This document shows positions 8,232 to 17,135 of a stretch of DNA of 64,000 bases, one piece after another. The translations under genes and the position numbers were made by a program. Each line of letters begins with the position of its first letter. Position 1 is the first letter of the stretch. The notes beneath the pieces are model-generated. The model made no database searches. It worked only from the letters and a program-made list of their open reading frames with translations, and had not been told where the DNA came from. The DNA is from Streptomyces sp. RKND-216 (GTDB lineage Bacteria; Actinomycetota; Actinomycetes; Streptomycetales; Streptomycetaceae): NCBI RefSeq assembly GCF_004795255.1, contig NZ_SSBQ01000002.1:2561501-2625500 (forward strand), read 5' to 3'.

Positions 8232-9503
8232 CTACCTGGCGTCGGGCGCAGCGGGGGGAGCGGCGGCGGACGGTGCCACCGACCGGGCGGCCTTCCCGGC
8301 CAGGAACTGCTCCCATCCACCCTTTGGCTTCTCGCCGACGCCCAGTGTGCGGAGCTTCGCCAGCACGCGCGGGTCCTGGACGTCGAGCCAGTCGACGAGC
8401 TGCCTGAAGGAGACGCAGCGCACGTCCTCCAGCGAACACACCGTCTTGATCACTTCGGCGAGGCCGTCCATGTAGATGCCACCGTTCCACTGTTCGAAGT
8501 GGTTGCCGATGATCATCGGGGCGCGGTTGCCCTCATAGGCGCGGCGGAAGCCCTGCAGGAGTCCGTCGTGCCACTGGCGCTCCCAGTACGCCCGCTTGGC
8601 GGGGTCACCCTTGACCGTGCCGGACTGGTTGGCGAGGAAGTTGTAGTCCATCGACAGGGTCTCGAACGAACGCCCGGGCATGGGGATCTGCTGCAACGGC
8701 AGGTCCCACAGCCCTTCCTCCTTGCCGGGCCACACCTGGGTGCCGTTGCCGCTGGAGTCGTAGCGGAATCCCATGTCCCTGGCTGCGGGGAGCAGGTTGT
8801 CACGGCCTTCGAGGCAGGGGGTGCGACCGCCGATCAGCTCTTTGTCGTAGTCGAAGGGCAGCGGGGGCATCCCCTTCCAGCCCGTGGTGGTCTTCCAGTG
8901 CTGGACGAAGTACTTGGACTGCCTGATCTCGCTCTTCCACTCCTGCACCGACCAGCTGCCGACGCCACCCGGACCGCAGAAGTGCCCGTTGAAGTGGGTG
9001 CCGACCTCGCTTCCGTCGAGCCAGGCGAGGCGGAGCTGTTCGAGAGTGGCCCGGATGTCCTCGTCGTCGAGGTAGCCGATGTCGGACGCCCCCACCGAGT
9101 GTCCGGGCGGGTGGTAGCGCGCGCGTTCCTCCTCGGGCAGCAGGTAGATGCCGCTGAGGAAGTAGGTCATGGAGGCGTCGTACTCCTTCGCCAGCTTGCG
9201 GAAGCGGGAGAAGAGGCGGTTCCCGTCCTCGCCGGCGCCGTCCCACGAGAAGACCACGAACTGGGGCGGCTTCGCGCCGGGCGCGAGTCTGCTCGGCACG
9301 TGCCGGCCGGGCTGCCGACCGGTGACGGCGGTGGAGCCGTCCCCCAGCAAACGGGGCTTGACCCGGGGCGCCTCGTCGTCGGAGCTCTGCGACGACCGGC
9401 CGTCGTCCGCGTCCTCACCCGCGGGCCCGGCGCATCCGCCGAGCAGCAGTGCCAGGGCGGTCAGCGTGGCCGTACCCGCGGCCCGGCGTCTCCTGACGGT
9501 CAT
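8232..9503 (-). CDS. Secreted lipoprotein, polysaccharide deacetylase-like
   Basis: Surface-anchored protein of 423 residues. The N-terminus has Arg residues, a short hydrophobic run and the lipobox LLLGGC (Cys24), so it should be lipidated outside the membrane. A low-complexity Ser/Asp linker follows. The body has features of the NodB/carbohydrate esterase 4 fold: FVVFSWDGAGE resembles the TFDDG motif with the first Asp, GTHFNGHFCG carries the His residues of a HxxxH-like metal site, and SFETLSMDYNFL follows. The metal motif differs from the canonical one, so activity on chitin or peptidoglycan is only a possibility. It is single in its orientation, with a terminator at its 3' end. Confidence 0.72.
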   Translation of the reverse strand: MTVRRRRAAGTATLTALALLLGGCAGPAGEDADDGRSSQSSDDEAPRVKPRLLGDGSTAVTGRQPGRHVPSRLAPGAKPPQFVVFSWDGAGEDGNRLFSRFRKLAKEYDASMTYFLSGIYLLPEEERARYHPPGHSVGASDIGYLDDEDIRATLEQLRLAWLDGSEVGTHFNGHFCGPGGVGSWSVQEWKSEIRQSKYFVQHWKTTTGWKGMPPLPFDYDKELIGGRTPCLEGRDNLLPAARDMGFRYDSSGNGTQVWPGKEEGLWDLPLQQIPMPGRSFETLSMDYNFLANQSGTVKGDPAKRAYWERQWHDGLLQGFRRAYEGNRAPMIIGNHFEQWNGGIYMDGLAEVIKTVCSLEDVRCVSFRQLVDWLDVQDPRVLAKLRTLGVGEKPKGGWEQFLAGKAARSVAPSAAAPPAAPDAR

Positions 9504-9793
9504 GGGCTCACCTCATCCTCACAAGTCGGGAAGAACAGCCGTCCAGCTGATGTGCGCGATGGACGCCGCCCCAACGTGGCACCGGCAGGAGGGAAGAGCC
9601 GGTATGACAAGCGGACTTGCTGACTTTTTCACTCGCAAGGCGGAACATTCGCAGTGATCATCACCGCCGACTTCTCCAAGTCTTTACTTACCCTTACGCT
9701 TCCTTTACCGCTACTGAGAGTAGTCACGATCTTTCACTTGTCCCGTATGCGCAGGTGAAGACGCATACGCCATACGCCCGGAGGTGCCGAACG

Positions 9794-12205
9794 ATGCCGT
9801 CCACCACCCCCGCACGCCCTCCCCGCAGCGCCGGCGAAGCCCTCGGAGTGAAGAGCCACGCTTCCCACGACCCGGACCGGATTCGCCGTCGGAACCGCCA
9901 CGTCGCCGACCTGTCGGCGTCCGTCACGGTCTTCCTGATCGCGCTGCCGCTCTCTCTCGGCATCGCGCTGACGACGGGGGCTCCACTCCAGGCCGGACTC
10001 GTCGCCGCCGCGGTCGGCGGCATCGTCGGGGGACGGCTCGGCGGCGCGCCGCTCCAGATCGGCGGGCCCGCCGCCGGTCTCACGGTCGTCACCGCGGACC
10101 TGATCAACGTCTACGGCTGGCGCACCACCTGCGCACTCACCGTGGGCGCGGGCCTGGTGCAACTCGTCCTCGGCCGGCTCAGGGTCGCCCGGTCGGTGCT
10201 CGTCGTGAGCCCGGCGATCGTGCACGGCATGCTGGCGGGCATCGGCGTCACGATCGCCCTGGCACAGCTGCACATCGTCCTCGGCGGAAGCCCGGAGAGT
10301 TCCGCGATGGCGAACCTGGCCGCACTCCCGGGGCAACTCGCCGACACCCGCCCGACGGCCCTCGCGGTCAGCGCACTCACCGTCGGCGTGCTGCTGAGCT
10401 GGCCGTGGCTACGCCGGCTTCCCGGCGGATCAGGCGGCTTCCTGGCGAAAGTGCCCGGACCGCTCGCCGCCGTCGGCCTGGCCACCGTCGTGGCGACAGC
10501 GGCCGGTCTCGGTCTGTCCAGGGTCGACCTGCCCTCGTGGCGGAGTCACGCACTTCCCCAGCTCCCCGAAGGACCGTTGCTGGGGCTGCTCGCCGGGCTG
10601 CTCACGATCATGATGGTCTCCGGCGTGCAGACGCTCCTCAGCGCCGTGGCGATGGACAAGCTCACCGCCGCGCGGACCGGCGACGACCAGGTGCCGCGCG
10701 CCGACCTGGACCGGGAGCTGCGCGGCCTCGGCGCCTCCAACGTGGTCTCCGGTGCCCTCGGCGGCCTCCCCGTCGCGGGCGTGGCGGTGCGCAGCTCGGC
10801 CAACGTCGCGGCGGGAGCGGTCAGCCGCAACTCCTCCATCCTGCACGGCGTATGGGTGCTGCTCGCAGCCGGTCTGGCCGTCACGATCCTGGAACGGATT
10901 CCCCTCGCGGCACTGGCCGCACTGGTGATGGTGGTCGGCGTCCAGATGGTGAAGATCTCCCACATCCGGACGGTCACCCGGCACCGGGAGGCGCTGGTGT
11001 ACGCGGCGACGTTCGCCGGGGTGGTGCTTCTCGGCGTGCTGGAGGGCGTGGGGATCGGCATCGTCCTCGCCGTGGCCGTCGCGCTGAACAGGTTGACCCA
11101 CACGCGGATCACCACCCGGGAGGACGGCGACATCCACCGGGTCCACGTGCGCGGGCAGCTCACGTTCCTCGCCGTGCCCCGGCTCAGCCGCGCACTCGCA
11201 CGCGTTCCGGAAGGAGCCGACGCCGTGGTCGAGTTGGACGGGTCGTTCATGGACCACGCGGCCTTCGAGACCCTGCAGGAGTGGCGCGCCGCCCAGGAGG
11301 CGCGCGGAGGGGGCGTGGAGGTCAAGGGTCGGGAGGGCAGACAGATCGCCGAGCCCTCCGCTGCTCACGGATGCTCGCCCTGGACGCCGTGGCGCAACCA
11401 CCAGTGCACCCGCCCGACCTCCGACGAGCGCCCGGAACACACCGCGCGCCGGGGGCAGCTGCTGGGCGGCGTGCGGAATTTCCAGCGGTCCACGGCGCCA
11501 CGGGTCCGCAAGGAGCTGGCCCGGCTGGCCGCCGAGGGGCAGCGTCCGTCGCAACTGTTCCTCACCTGTGCGGACTCCCGGCTGGTCACCAGCATGATCA
11601 CCTCCAGCGGCCCCGGAGACCTGTTCACCGTACGGAACATCGGCAATCTGGTGCCGCTGCCCGGCCAGGAGAGCGGGGACGACTCGGTCGCAGCGGCGAT
11701 CGAGTACGCGGTGGAGGTGCTCGAGGTCGAGTCGATCACCGTCTGCGGGCATTCCGGATGCGGGGCGATGCAGGCACTGCACGCCTCCGACGCGGCTGCC
11801 GTAGACAGTTCGCTCGGCAGGTGGCTGCGACACGGCGCGTCGAGCGTGCGCCGGGCGGCCGAGCAGCCCGGCTCGGTGCCGAGCATTCCGGGCCGCACCT
11901 CGGACGCTCTGGAGGCGCTGTGTCTCGCCAACGTGGTCCAGCAGCTCGAGCACCTCGTCGCTCACCCCTGCGTGGCCCAGCGCGTGGCGGAGGGGGCCCT
12001 GGAGCTGCACGGCATGTACTTCCACGTCCGGGAGGCCCAGGCGTACGTCATGGATCTCGCACCGTCCCTGCGCGAGGCGCGACCCGTGTTCCTCCCTGTA
12101 CGGCCGGAAGACGAAGAGGCCGACGGAGAGGTGGGCGGACGTGACGCGCCGGCCCGCTCGGGATGCGGTGCCCACGCTTCCGCAGGCGGAGCAGGTCCCT
12201 TGTGA
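9794..12205 (+). CDS. SulP transporter-STAS-beta-carbonic anhydrase fusion
   Basis: An 803-residue fusion. The first 430 residues are a SulP/SLC26 anion transporter with about 10-12 membrane helices (start SASVTVFLIALPLSLGIAL). A short STAS-like domain (about 435-525) follows. The C-terminal 200 residues are a beta-class carbonic anhydrase, with CADSRL supplying Cys and Asp and HSGCG supplying His and Cys of the zinc site. The combination suggests bicarbonate uptake or export coupled to hydration of CO2 at the membrane. Such fusions are known in actinobacteria. ATG at 9794, 8 bases after GGAGGTG, is the start; the frame is open farther upstream but without a comparable site. Substrate (bicarbonate versus sulfate) is not proved by sequence. 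Confidence 0.9.
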   Translation: MPSTTPARPPRSAGEALGVKSHASHDPDRIRRRNRHVADLSASVTVFLIALPLSLGIALTTGAPLQAGLVAAAVGGIVGGRLGGAPLQIGGPAAGLTVVTADLINVYGWRTTCALTVGAGLVQLVLGRLRVARSVLVVSPAIVHGMLAGIGVTIALAQLHIVLGGSPESSAMANLAALPGQLADTRPTALAVSALTVGVLLSWPWLRRLPGGSGGFLAKVPGPLAAVGLATVVATAAGLGLSRVDLPSWRSHALPQLPEGPLLGLLAGLLTIMMVSGVQTLLSAVAMDKLTAARTGDDQVPRADLDRELRGLGASNVVSGALGGLPVAGVAVRSSANVAAGAVSRNSSILHGVWVLLAAGLAVTILERIPLAALAALVMVVGVQMVKISHIRTVTRHREALVYAATFAGVVLLGVLEGVGIGIVLAVAVALNRLTHTRITTREDGDIHRVHVRGQLTFLAVPRLSRALARVPEGADAVVELDGSFMDHAAFETLQEWRAAQEARGGGVEVKGREGRQIAEPSAAHGCSPWTPWRNHQCTRPTSDERPEHTARRGQLLGGVRNFQRSTAPRVRKELARLAAEGQRPSQLFLTCADSRLVTSMITSSGPGDLFTVRNIGNLVPLPGQESGDDSVAAAIEYAVEVLEVESITVCGHSGCGAMQALHASDAAAVDSSLGRWLRHGASSVRRAAEQPGSVPSIPGRTSDALEALCLANVVQQLEHLVAHPCVAQRVAEGALELHGMYFHVREAQAYVMDLAPSLREARPVFLPVRPEDEEADGEVGGRDAPARSGCGAHASAGGAGPL

Positions 12206-12331
12206 GCCCGCGCGAAGCGAAGACCCTCAACAGGTCTAAACCAATATCCCGCGTCAACCCTTGTCACGGGGGCGCACGGGCTGATGAGCTAGGCATGGGA
12301 CACAACGGACACCCTGGGAAAGGGAGATGTC

Positions 12332-14296
12332 GTGAGTAACGAGAGCCTGGCCAATCTTCTCAAGGAGGAGCGTCGATTCGCTCCTCCCGCTGAGCTGGCC
12401 GCCCACGCCAACGTGGCAGCGGAGGCGTACGAGCAGGCGAGGGCCGACCGGCTGGGCTTCTGGGCCGAGCAGGCGCGTCGCCTCTCGTGGGGCACCGAAC
12501 CGACCGAGACGCTCGACTGGTCCAACCCGCCCTTCGCCAAGTGGTTCGCCGACGGCAAGCTCAACGTCGCCTACAACTGCGTCGACCGGCACGTCGAGGC
12601 GGGCAACGGCGACCGGGTCGCCTTCCACTTCGAGGGCGAGCCGGGCGACACCCGCACGCTCACCTACGCGGATCTCCAGGGGGAAGTCTGCAAGGCGGCG
12701 AACGCCCTGACCGAGCTGGGCGTGCAGGCGGGAGACCGGGTCGCGGTCTACATGCCGATGATCCCGGAGACCGTCGTCGCCATGCTGGCCTGCGCGCGCA
12801 TCGGCGCCCCGCACTCCGTCGTGTTCGGCGGGTTCTCCGCGGACGCCCTGGCCACCCGCATCCAGGACGCCGACGCCCGCGTGGTCATCACCGCCGACGG
12901 CGGTTACCGCAAGGGCGGTGCCAGCGCCCTGAAGCCGGCCGTCGACGAGGCCCTGACCCGTCCGGGCACGGAGAACGTACGCTCGGTGCTGGTCGTGCGC
13001 CGCACCGGCCAGGAGGACATCGCCTGGCACGACGACCGGGACGTGTGGTGGCACGACCTCGTCGACCGGCAGTCCGACCGGCACACCGCGCAGGACTTCG
13101 ACGCCGAGCACCCGCTCTTCATCCTCTACACCTCCGGCACCACCGGTAAGCCGAAGGGCATCCTGCACACCACCGGCGGCTATCTCACGCAGGTCGCCTA
13201 CACCCACCACGCGGTCTTCGACCTGAAGCCGGAGACCGACGTGTTCTGGTGCACCGCCGACGTGGGCTGGGTGACCGGACACTCGTACATCGTCTACGGG
13301 CCGCTGGCCAACGGCGCCACCGAGGTGCTGTACGAAGGCACCCCGGACAGCCCGCACAAGGGCCGCTGGTGGGAGATCGTCCAGAAGTACGGCGTGACGC
13401 TGCTCTACACCGCGCCCACCGCGATCCGCGCGTGCATGAAGTGGGGCGACGACATCCCGGCCAAGTTCGACCTGTCGTCGCTGCGCATCCTTGGTTCGGT
13501 CGGCGAGCCGATCAACCCCGAGGCGTGGGTCTGGTACCGCCACCACATCGGCGGGGACCGTACGCCCGTGGTGGACACCTGGTGGCAGACGGAGACCGGC
13601 GGCATGATGATCAGCCCGCTGCCCGGCGTGACGAAGGCGAAGCCCGGTTCCGCCCAGGTGCCGCTTCCCGGCATCTCCGCGACCGTCGTGGACGACGAGG
13701 CGCGCGAGGTCCCCGACGGCGGGGGCGGCTACCTGGTGCTCACCGAGCCGTGGCCTTCGATGCTGCGCACCATCTGGGGCGACGACAAGCGCTTCCTCGA
13801 CACCTACTGGTCCCGCTTCGAAAACCAGTACTTCGCGGGCGACGGCGCGAAGAAGGACGACGACGGCGACGTCTGGCTGCTCGGCCGGGTCGACGACGTC
13901 ATGCTCGTCTCGGGCCACAACATCTCCACCACGGAGGTGGAGTCCGCGCTGGTCGCGCACCCCAAGGTCGCCGAGGCCGCGGTGGTCGGCGCCACCGACC
14001 CGCAAACCACGCAGGCCATCGTGGCGTTCGTGATCCTGCGCGGCTCTGCAGCCGAGGACGAAGGGCTCTCCGAGGAGTTGCGGCAGCACGTCGCCAAGCA
14101 GCTCGGACCGATCGCGAAGCCAAAGCAGATCCTGGCCGTTGCGGAGCTGCCCAAGACCCGTTCCGGCAAGATCATGCGCCGTCTGCTGCGTGACGTCGCG
14201 GAAAACCGTGAGCGGGGAGATGTCAGCACGCTCACCGACTCCTCGGTGATGGACCTCATCGAGGCCAAGATGCCCAGCGCCCCGAGCGAGGACTGA
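12332..14296 (+). CDS. acsA: Acetyl-CoA synthetase (AMP-forming)
   Basis: Converts acetate, ATP and CoA to acetyl-CoA in the cytoplasm. The 654-residue product is of normal length for Acs. It shows the P-loop-like YTSGTTGKPKG, DTWWQTETGG for acetate and adenylate binding, and the hinge and CoA-half motif VSGHNISTTEVES. The C-terminal PKTRSGKIMRR contains the Lys acetylated in Acs enzymes, so control by acetylation is likely. The start is GTG at 12332 after GGGAAAGGGAG. A terminator follows at 14382-14430. It stands as a single gene, in keeping with the adjacent core order of streptomycetes. Confidence 0.97.
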   Translation: MSNESLANLLKEERRFAPPAELAAHANVAAEAYEQARADRLGFWAEQARRLSWGTEPTETLDWSNPPFAKWFADGKLNVAYNCVDRHVEAGNGDRVAFHFEGEPGDTRTLTYADLQGEVCKAANALTELGVQAGDRVAVYMPMIPETVVAMLACARIGAPHSVVFGGFSADALATRIQDADARVVITADGGYRKGGASALKPAVDEALTRPGTENVRSVLVVRRTGQEDIAWHDDRDVWWHDLVDRQSDRHTAQDFDAEHPLFILYTSGTTGKPKGILHTTGGYLTQVAYTHHAVFDLKPETDVFWCTADVGWVTGHSYIVYGPLANGATEVLYEGTPDSPHKGRWWEIVQKYGVTLLYTAPTAIRACMKWGDDIPAKFDLSSLRILGSVGEPINPEAWVWYRHHIGGDRTPVVDTWWQTETGGMMISPLPGVTKAKPGSAQVPLPGISATVVDDEAREVPDGGGGYLVLTEPWPSMLRTIWGDDKRFLDTYWSRFENQYFAGDGAKKDDDGDVWLLGRVDDVMLVSGHNISTTEVESALVAHPKVAEAAVVGATDPQTTQAIVAFVILRGSAAEDEGLSEELRQHVAKQLGPIAKPKQILAVAELPKTRSGKIMRRLLRDVAENRERGDVSTLTDSSVMDLIEAKMPSAPSED

Positions 14297-14381
14297 GCGC
14301 GACCGCCCGGCGAGGGCGGCGGCGCCGACGCCACGTCACCCGGCCGTGCCCGCACAGCCAGGTGGGTGCCGGCGGTGCACA

Positions 14382-14430
14382 CGTCGCGGGGGCACCGGCA
14401 GGCGGAAGGCCTTCCGGTGCCCCCGCGACG
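14382..14430 (+). terminator. Terminator after acetyl-CoA synthetase
   Basis: Perfect 17-bp inverted repeat (14382-14398 with 14414-14430; arm begins CGTCGCGGGGGCACC) with a 15-nt loop, about 85 bp after the acsA stop and ahead of the holin-like gene. Confidence 0.8.
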
Positions 14431-14508
14431 CGCGTGGGTACACGCAGGGGGACGATGGTCCGGCATCATCGGATGACCGACCGGTAACCGAACCAGAGGG
14501 AGACAGCG

Positions 14509-14973
14509 ATGAGCACAGCCGCAGACGACCGGAGCCTGGGCCAGCTGGTCGCCTCGGCCACCACCGAGCTGTCCGCCCTGGTGCACGACGAGATCGCGCT
14601 CGCCAAGGCGGAGATCCGCCAGGACGTGAAGCGCGGCGCCATCGGGGGCGGCGCCGGCATCGTGGCCGCGGTCCTGCTGCTGTTCTCCCTGCCAGTGCTG
14701 TCCTTCGCCGCCGCCTACGGGATCCACAACCTGGGGCTCGGCCTCGCCTGGTCGTTCCTGATCGTCGGCGGCGCCTTCATCGTCCTGGCACTGCTGCTCG
14801 CCCTCGTGGCGAAGGCCGCCCTCAAGCGCATCGAGCCGCCGAAGCGAGCCATCGCGTCGGCCAAGGAGTCCGCGGCCGTGCTCCAGAACGTCAAGCCGCA
14901 TTCGCGTCCCTCCGTGTCCGTGGACAAGCAGGTCGTCCGCTCCTCGGTGTCCATGGAGAAGTCCGGGGTGTGA
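14509..14973 (+). CDS. Phage holin family / DUF1469 membrane protein
   Basis: Small membrane protein of 154 residues in the actinobacterial holin-X (DUF1469) family. An amphipathic N-terminal helix (about 1-45, ending in KAEIRQDVKRG) is followed by two membrane segments (IVAAVLLLFSLPVLSFAAAY and a second near 83-104). The Lys/Ser-rich tail is likely cytoplasmic. Despite the name there is no other phage gene here, and the family is a chromosomal core gene in Streptomyces, so lysis is not its likely job. It has a GAGGGAGA ribosome site and is followed 12 bp later by the alpha/beta hydrolase, probably co-transcribed. Confidence 0.85.
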   Translation: MSTAADDRSLGQLVASATTELSALVHDEIALAKAEIRQDVKRGAIGGGAGIVAAVLLLFSLPVLSFAAAYGIHNLGLGLAWSFLIVGGAFIVLALLLALVAKAALKRIEPPKRAIASAKESAAVLQNVKPHSRPSVSVDKQVVRSSVSMEKSGV

Positions 14974-14985
14974 CACGCTCAGGCC

Positions 14986-15921
14986 ATGACGCACCCTGAC
15001 AGCACCGCCGCCGTCGTACGCCCCGACGGGCCGTGGACCCACCGGGACGTGGCGGCGAACGGCGCGCGGTTCCACATCGCCGAGGCCGGCGAAGGGCCGC
15101 TGGTGCTGCTCCTGCACGGCTTCCCGCAGTACTGGTGGACCTGGCGGCGTCAGCTGACCGCGCTGGCGGACGCCGGCTACCGCGCCGTCGCCATGGACCT
15201 GCGCGGCGTGGGCGGCAGCGACCGCACCCCGCGCGGCTATGACCCGGCGAACCTGGCCCTCGACGTCACCGGGGTCATCCGGTCGCTCGGCGAGCCGGAC
15301 GCCGCGCTGGTCGGCCACGACCTGGGCGGCTACCTGGCGTGGACGGCGGCCGTGATGCGCCCCAAGCTGGTCCGCCGGCTGGCCGTCGCCTCGATGCCGC
15401 ATCCGCGCCGCTGGCGGGCCGCGATGCTCACCGACATGCGGCAGAGCGCGGCCGGCAGCCACATCTGGGGCTTCCAGCGCCCGTGGATTCCGGAGCGCCG
15501 GCTCACGGCCGACGACGGCGCCCTGGTGGCCCGGCTGATCCGCGAGTGGTCCGGGCCCAAGCTGGACGGCACCCTGGACGACGACACGCTGGACCGCTTC
15601 CGCCGGGCCATGTGCATCCCCTCCACCGCGCACTGCTCGGTCGAGCCGTACCGTTGGCTCGTCCGGTCGATGGCACGGCCGGACGGCTTCCAGTTCAACC
15701 GCCGCATGAAGCGGCCGGTCCGGGTGCCCACCCTGCATCTGCACGGGTCCCTCGACCCGGTGCTGCGGACACGCAGCGCGGCCGGCTCCGGCGAGTATGT
15801 CGAAGCGCCGTACCGCTGGCGCCTGTTCGACGGCCTCGGGCACTTTCCGCACGAGGAGGACCCGGAGGTCTTCACCGCGGAACTGATCGACTGGCTGCGC
15901 GACCCCGAACCAGATCGCTGA
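14986..15921 (+). CDS. Alpha/beta hydrolase
   Basis: Cytoplasmic alpha/beta-fold hydrolase of 311 residues, close to epoxide hydrolase and haloalkane dehalogenase types. The oxyanion-hole motif is LLHGFPQYWWTW. The nucleophile elbow GHDLGGYLAW has Asp rather than Ser, as in epoxide hydrolases. A C-terminal acid lies near LHGSLDPVL and the catalytic His is in GLGHFPHEED. The Asp nucleophile argues for epoxide or halide chemistry rather than an ester substrate. It likely shares a transcript with the upstream holin-like gene. The true substrate is unknown. Confidence 0.87.
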   Translation: MTHPDSTAAVVRPDGPWTHRDVAANGARFHIAEAGEGPLVLLLHGFPQYWWTWRRQLTALADAGYRAVAMDLRGVGGSDRTPRGYDPANLALDVTGVIRSLGEPDAALVGHDLGGYLAWTAAVMRPKLVRRLAVASMPHPRRWRAAMLTDMRQSAAGSHIWGFQRPWIPERRLTADDGALVARLIREWSGPKLDGTLDDDTLDRFRRAMCIPSTAHCSVEPYRWLVRSMARPDGFQFNRRMKRPVRVPTLHLHGSLDPVLRTRSAAGSGEYVEAPYRWRLFDGLGHFPHEEDPEVFTAELIDWLRDPEPDR

Positions 15922-16679
15922 GTTCCGGAAGGCAGCCGCACATATGCCCGAGGAAAGCCCCGAACGAGTGAACGAAGTGCGGTTACCGACCATGGACGCC
16001 GGGCAGAGACCGAAGTATGGGCTTGACGCACGACCATCGTGACGTGGCACGCGAGCACAAGGGTCCGAGGAGGGGGCGTCCCGTACGGGGCGGGGACCGG
16101 CTCGCTCTCCGACACCCCCGAGAGCCCGCACTGGGCATCCCGCGCATCCTGGGCCGCCGGGCGCGCTGGTTCGGCGCACGTCTGAGGCATCCACGCGCCT
16201 GAGAGATCCGCACAGTTGAGGCGCCCGTGCAGTTGAGGCGCCCGTGAAGTTGAGGCGTCCGCGCGACCGCCCCGTCAGCGCGCCGCCCGCCGACGAGCGG
16301 GACGGACACCACGACGCCCCGCAGAGGTCGACACACCGTCAGCAGGCGGCTCTCACGAGCGACTTCGGGGCGGGCACCGACCACCCCACAGTTGCCGTCA
16401 CGGCTGCCCTCATGCTGCCGGCGCGGACCGGTCCTCGTGCACCGCGCCCGGGAGCCCGGCGCGCCGATCGTCCCACGCCGCCAGAAAAGCGCAGGTTGCC
16501 GCCCCGTCACTCCGGTGGGTGATCTGCCGCGTACGCATAGTCCGATCGGGCCATTCAAGATTGGACCCGCAGGGGGTGTTGCACCGAGGGCAGGCTTCCG
16601 TAACGTCCTCAACTGGCAACGGTGAATATGCCGCTCGCCGCCGTGGGGGAGCCTCGATTCGGGAGAGGACGGCACCGGT
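15922..16679. promoter_or_regulatory. Long wblA upstream region / probable rearrangement junction
   Basis: 758 bp without a supportable gene. It holds three tandem 17-bp repeats (16213-16263) and GC-rich, non-coding-looking sequence. It should contain the wblA promoter. It is also where the gene order departs from the one I recall in S. coelicolor, making it one candidate junction of an inversion. Minus-strand open frames here are long only because GC-rich DNA has few stops. Confidence 0.5.
16213..16263. repeat. Three tandem 17-bp repeats upstream of wblA
   Basis: Units at 16213-16229 and 16230-16246 are identical (CAGTTGAGGCGCCCGTG); the third at 16247-16263 differs at three positions. A head-to-tail array of this size in a promoter region could bind a regulator in multiple copies, or could be a relic of recombination. 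Confidence 0.85.
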
Positions 16680-17135
16680 ATGGGCTGGGTTACCGACTGG
16701 AGTGCACAGGCCGCCTGTCGCACTACCGATCCGGACGAACTGTTCGTACAAGGCGCGGCACAGAACCGCGCCAAGGCGGTCTGCACGGGGTGCCCGGTGC
16801 GCACCGAGTGCCTGGCCGACGCCCTCGACAACCGCGTCGAGTTCGGCGTGTGGGGCGGGATGACGGAGCGGGAGCGCAGAGCCTTGCTCCGGCGCCGCCC
16901 GACCGTCACCTCGTGGCGCCGCCTTCTGGAGACCGCACGCTCGGAGTACGAGCGCAGCACGGGCGTCCTGCCCGACGAACTCGGCGGCCCGGTCGTCGAC
17001 GACGGCGTGATGGACGGCGCCGCGGCCGAGCGCCCGGTGGTGGACGCCACCGCCGCGGTGGTGGACGGTCCGACGGCGGTGATCGCCCACGCGGAGGCAC
17101 GGTACCGGCGCTACGCCGCGGCTGCCGCGGGCTAG
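16680..17135 (+). CDS. wblA: WhiB-family iron-sulfur regulator, WblA type
   Basis: Iron-sulfur-cluster DNA-associated regulator. WblA is known in Streptomyces as a global developmental switch that also represses antibiotic production. The four cluster cysteines are Cys13, Cys35, Cys38 and Cys44 (C-x2-C-x5-C at the end), followed by the turn GVWGG (56-60) and a basic helix ERRALLRRR. The first 95 residues match my recollection of WblA almost throughout. The C-terminus is extended by an Ala/Val/Asp-rich segment to 151 residues, longer than the roughly 112 I recall. It ends at a CTAG shared with the stop of the convergent ATPase gene. Confidence 0.93.
   Translation: MGWVTDWSAQAACRTTDPDELFVQGAAQNRAKAVCTGCPVRTECLADALDNRVEFGVWGGMTERERRALLRRRPTVTSWRRLLETARSEYERSTGVLPDELGGPVVDDGVMDGAAAERPVVDATAAVVDGPTAVIAHAEARYRRYAAAAAG

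Noticed and set aside
14509..14973. Prophage remnant suggested by a holin-family protein
   Set aside because: No other phage gene is nearby and this DUF1469 family is a usual Streptomyces chromosomal gene.
15983..17050. 355-residue minus-strand open frame over the wblA upstream region
   Set aside because: It overlaps wblA on the opposite strand; composition is typical of chance frames in GC-rich DNA and no domain is seen.
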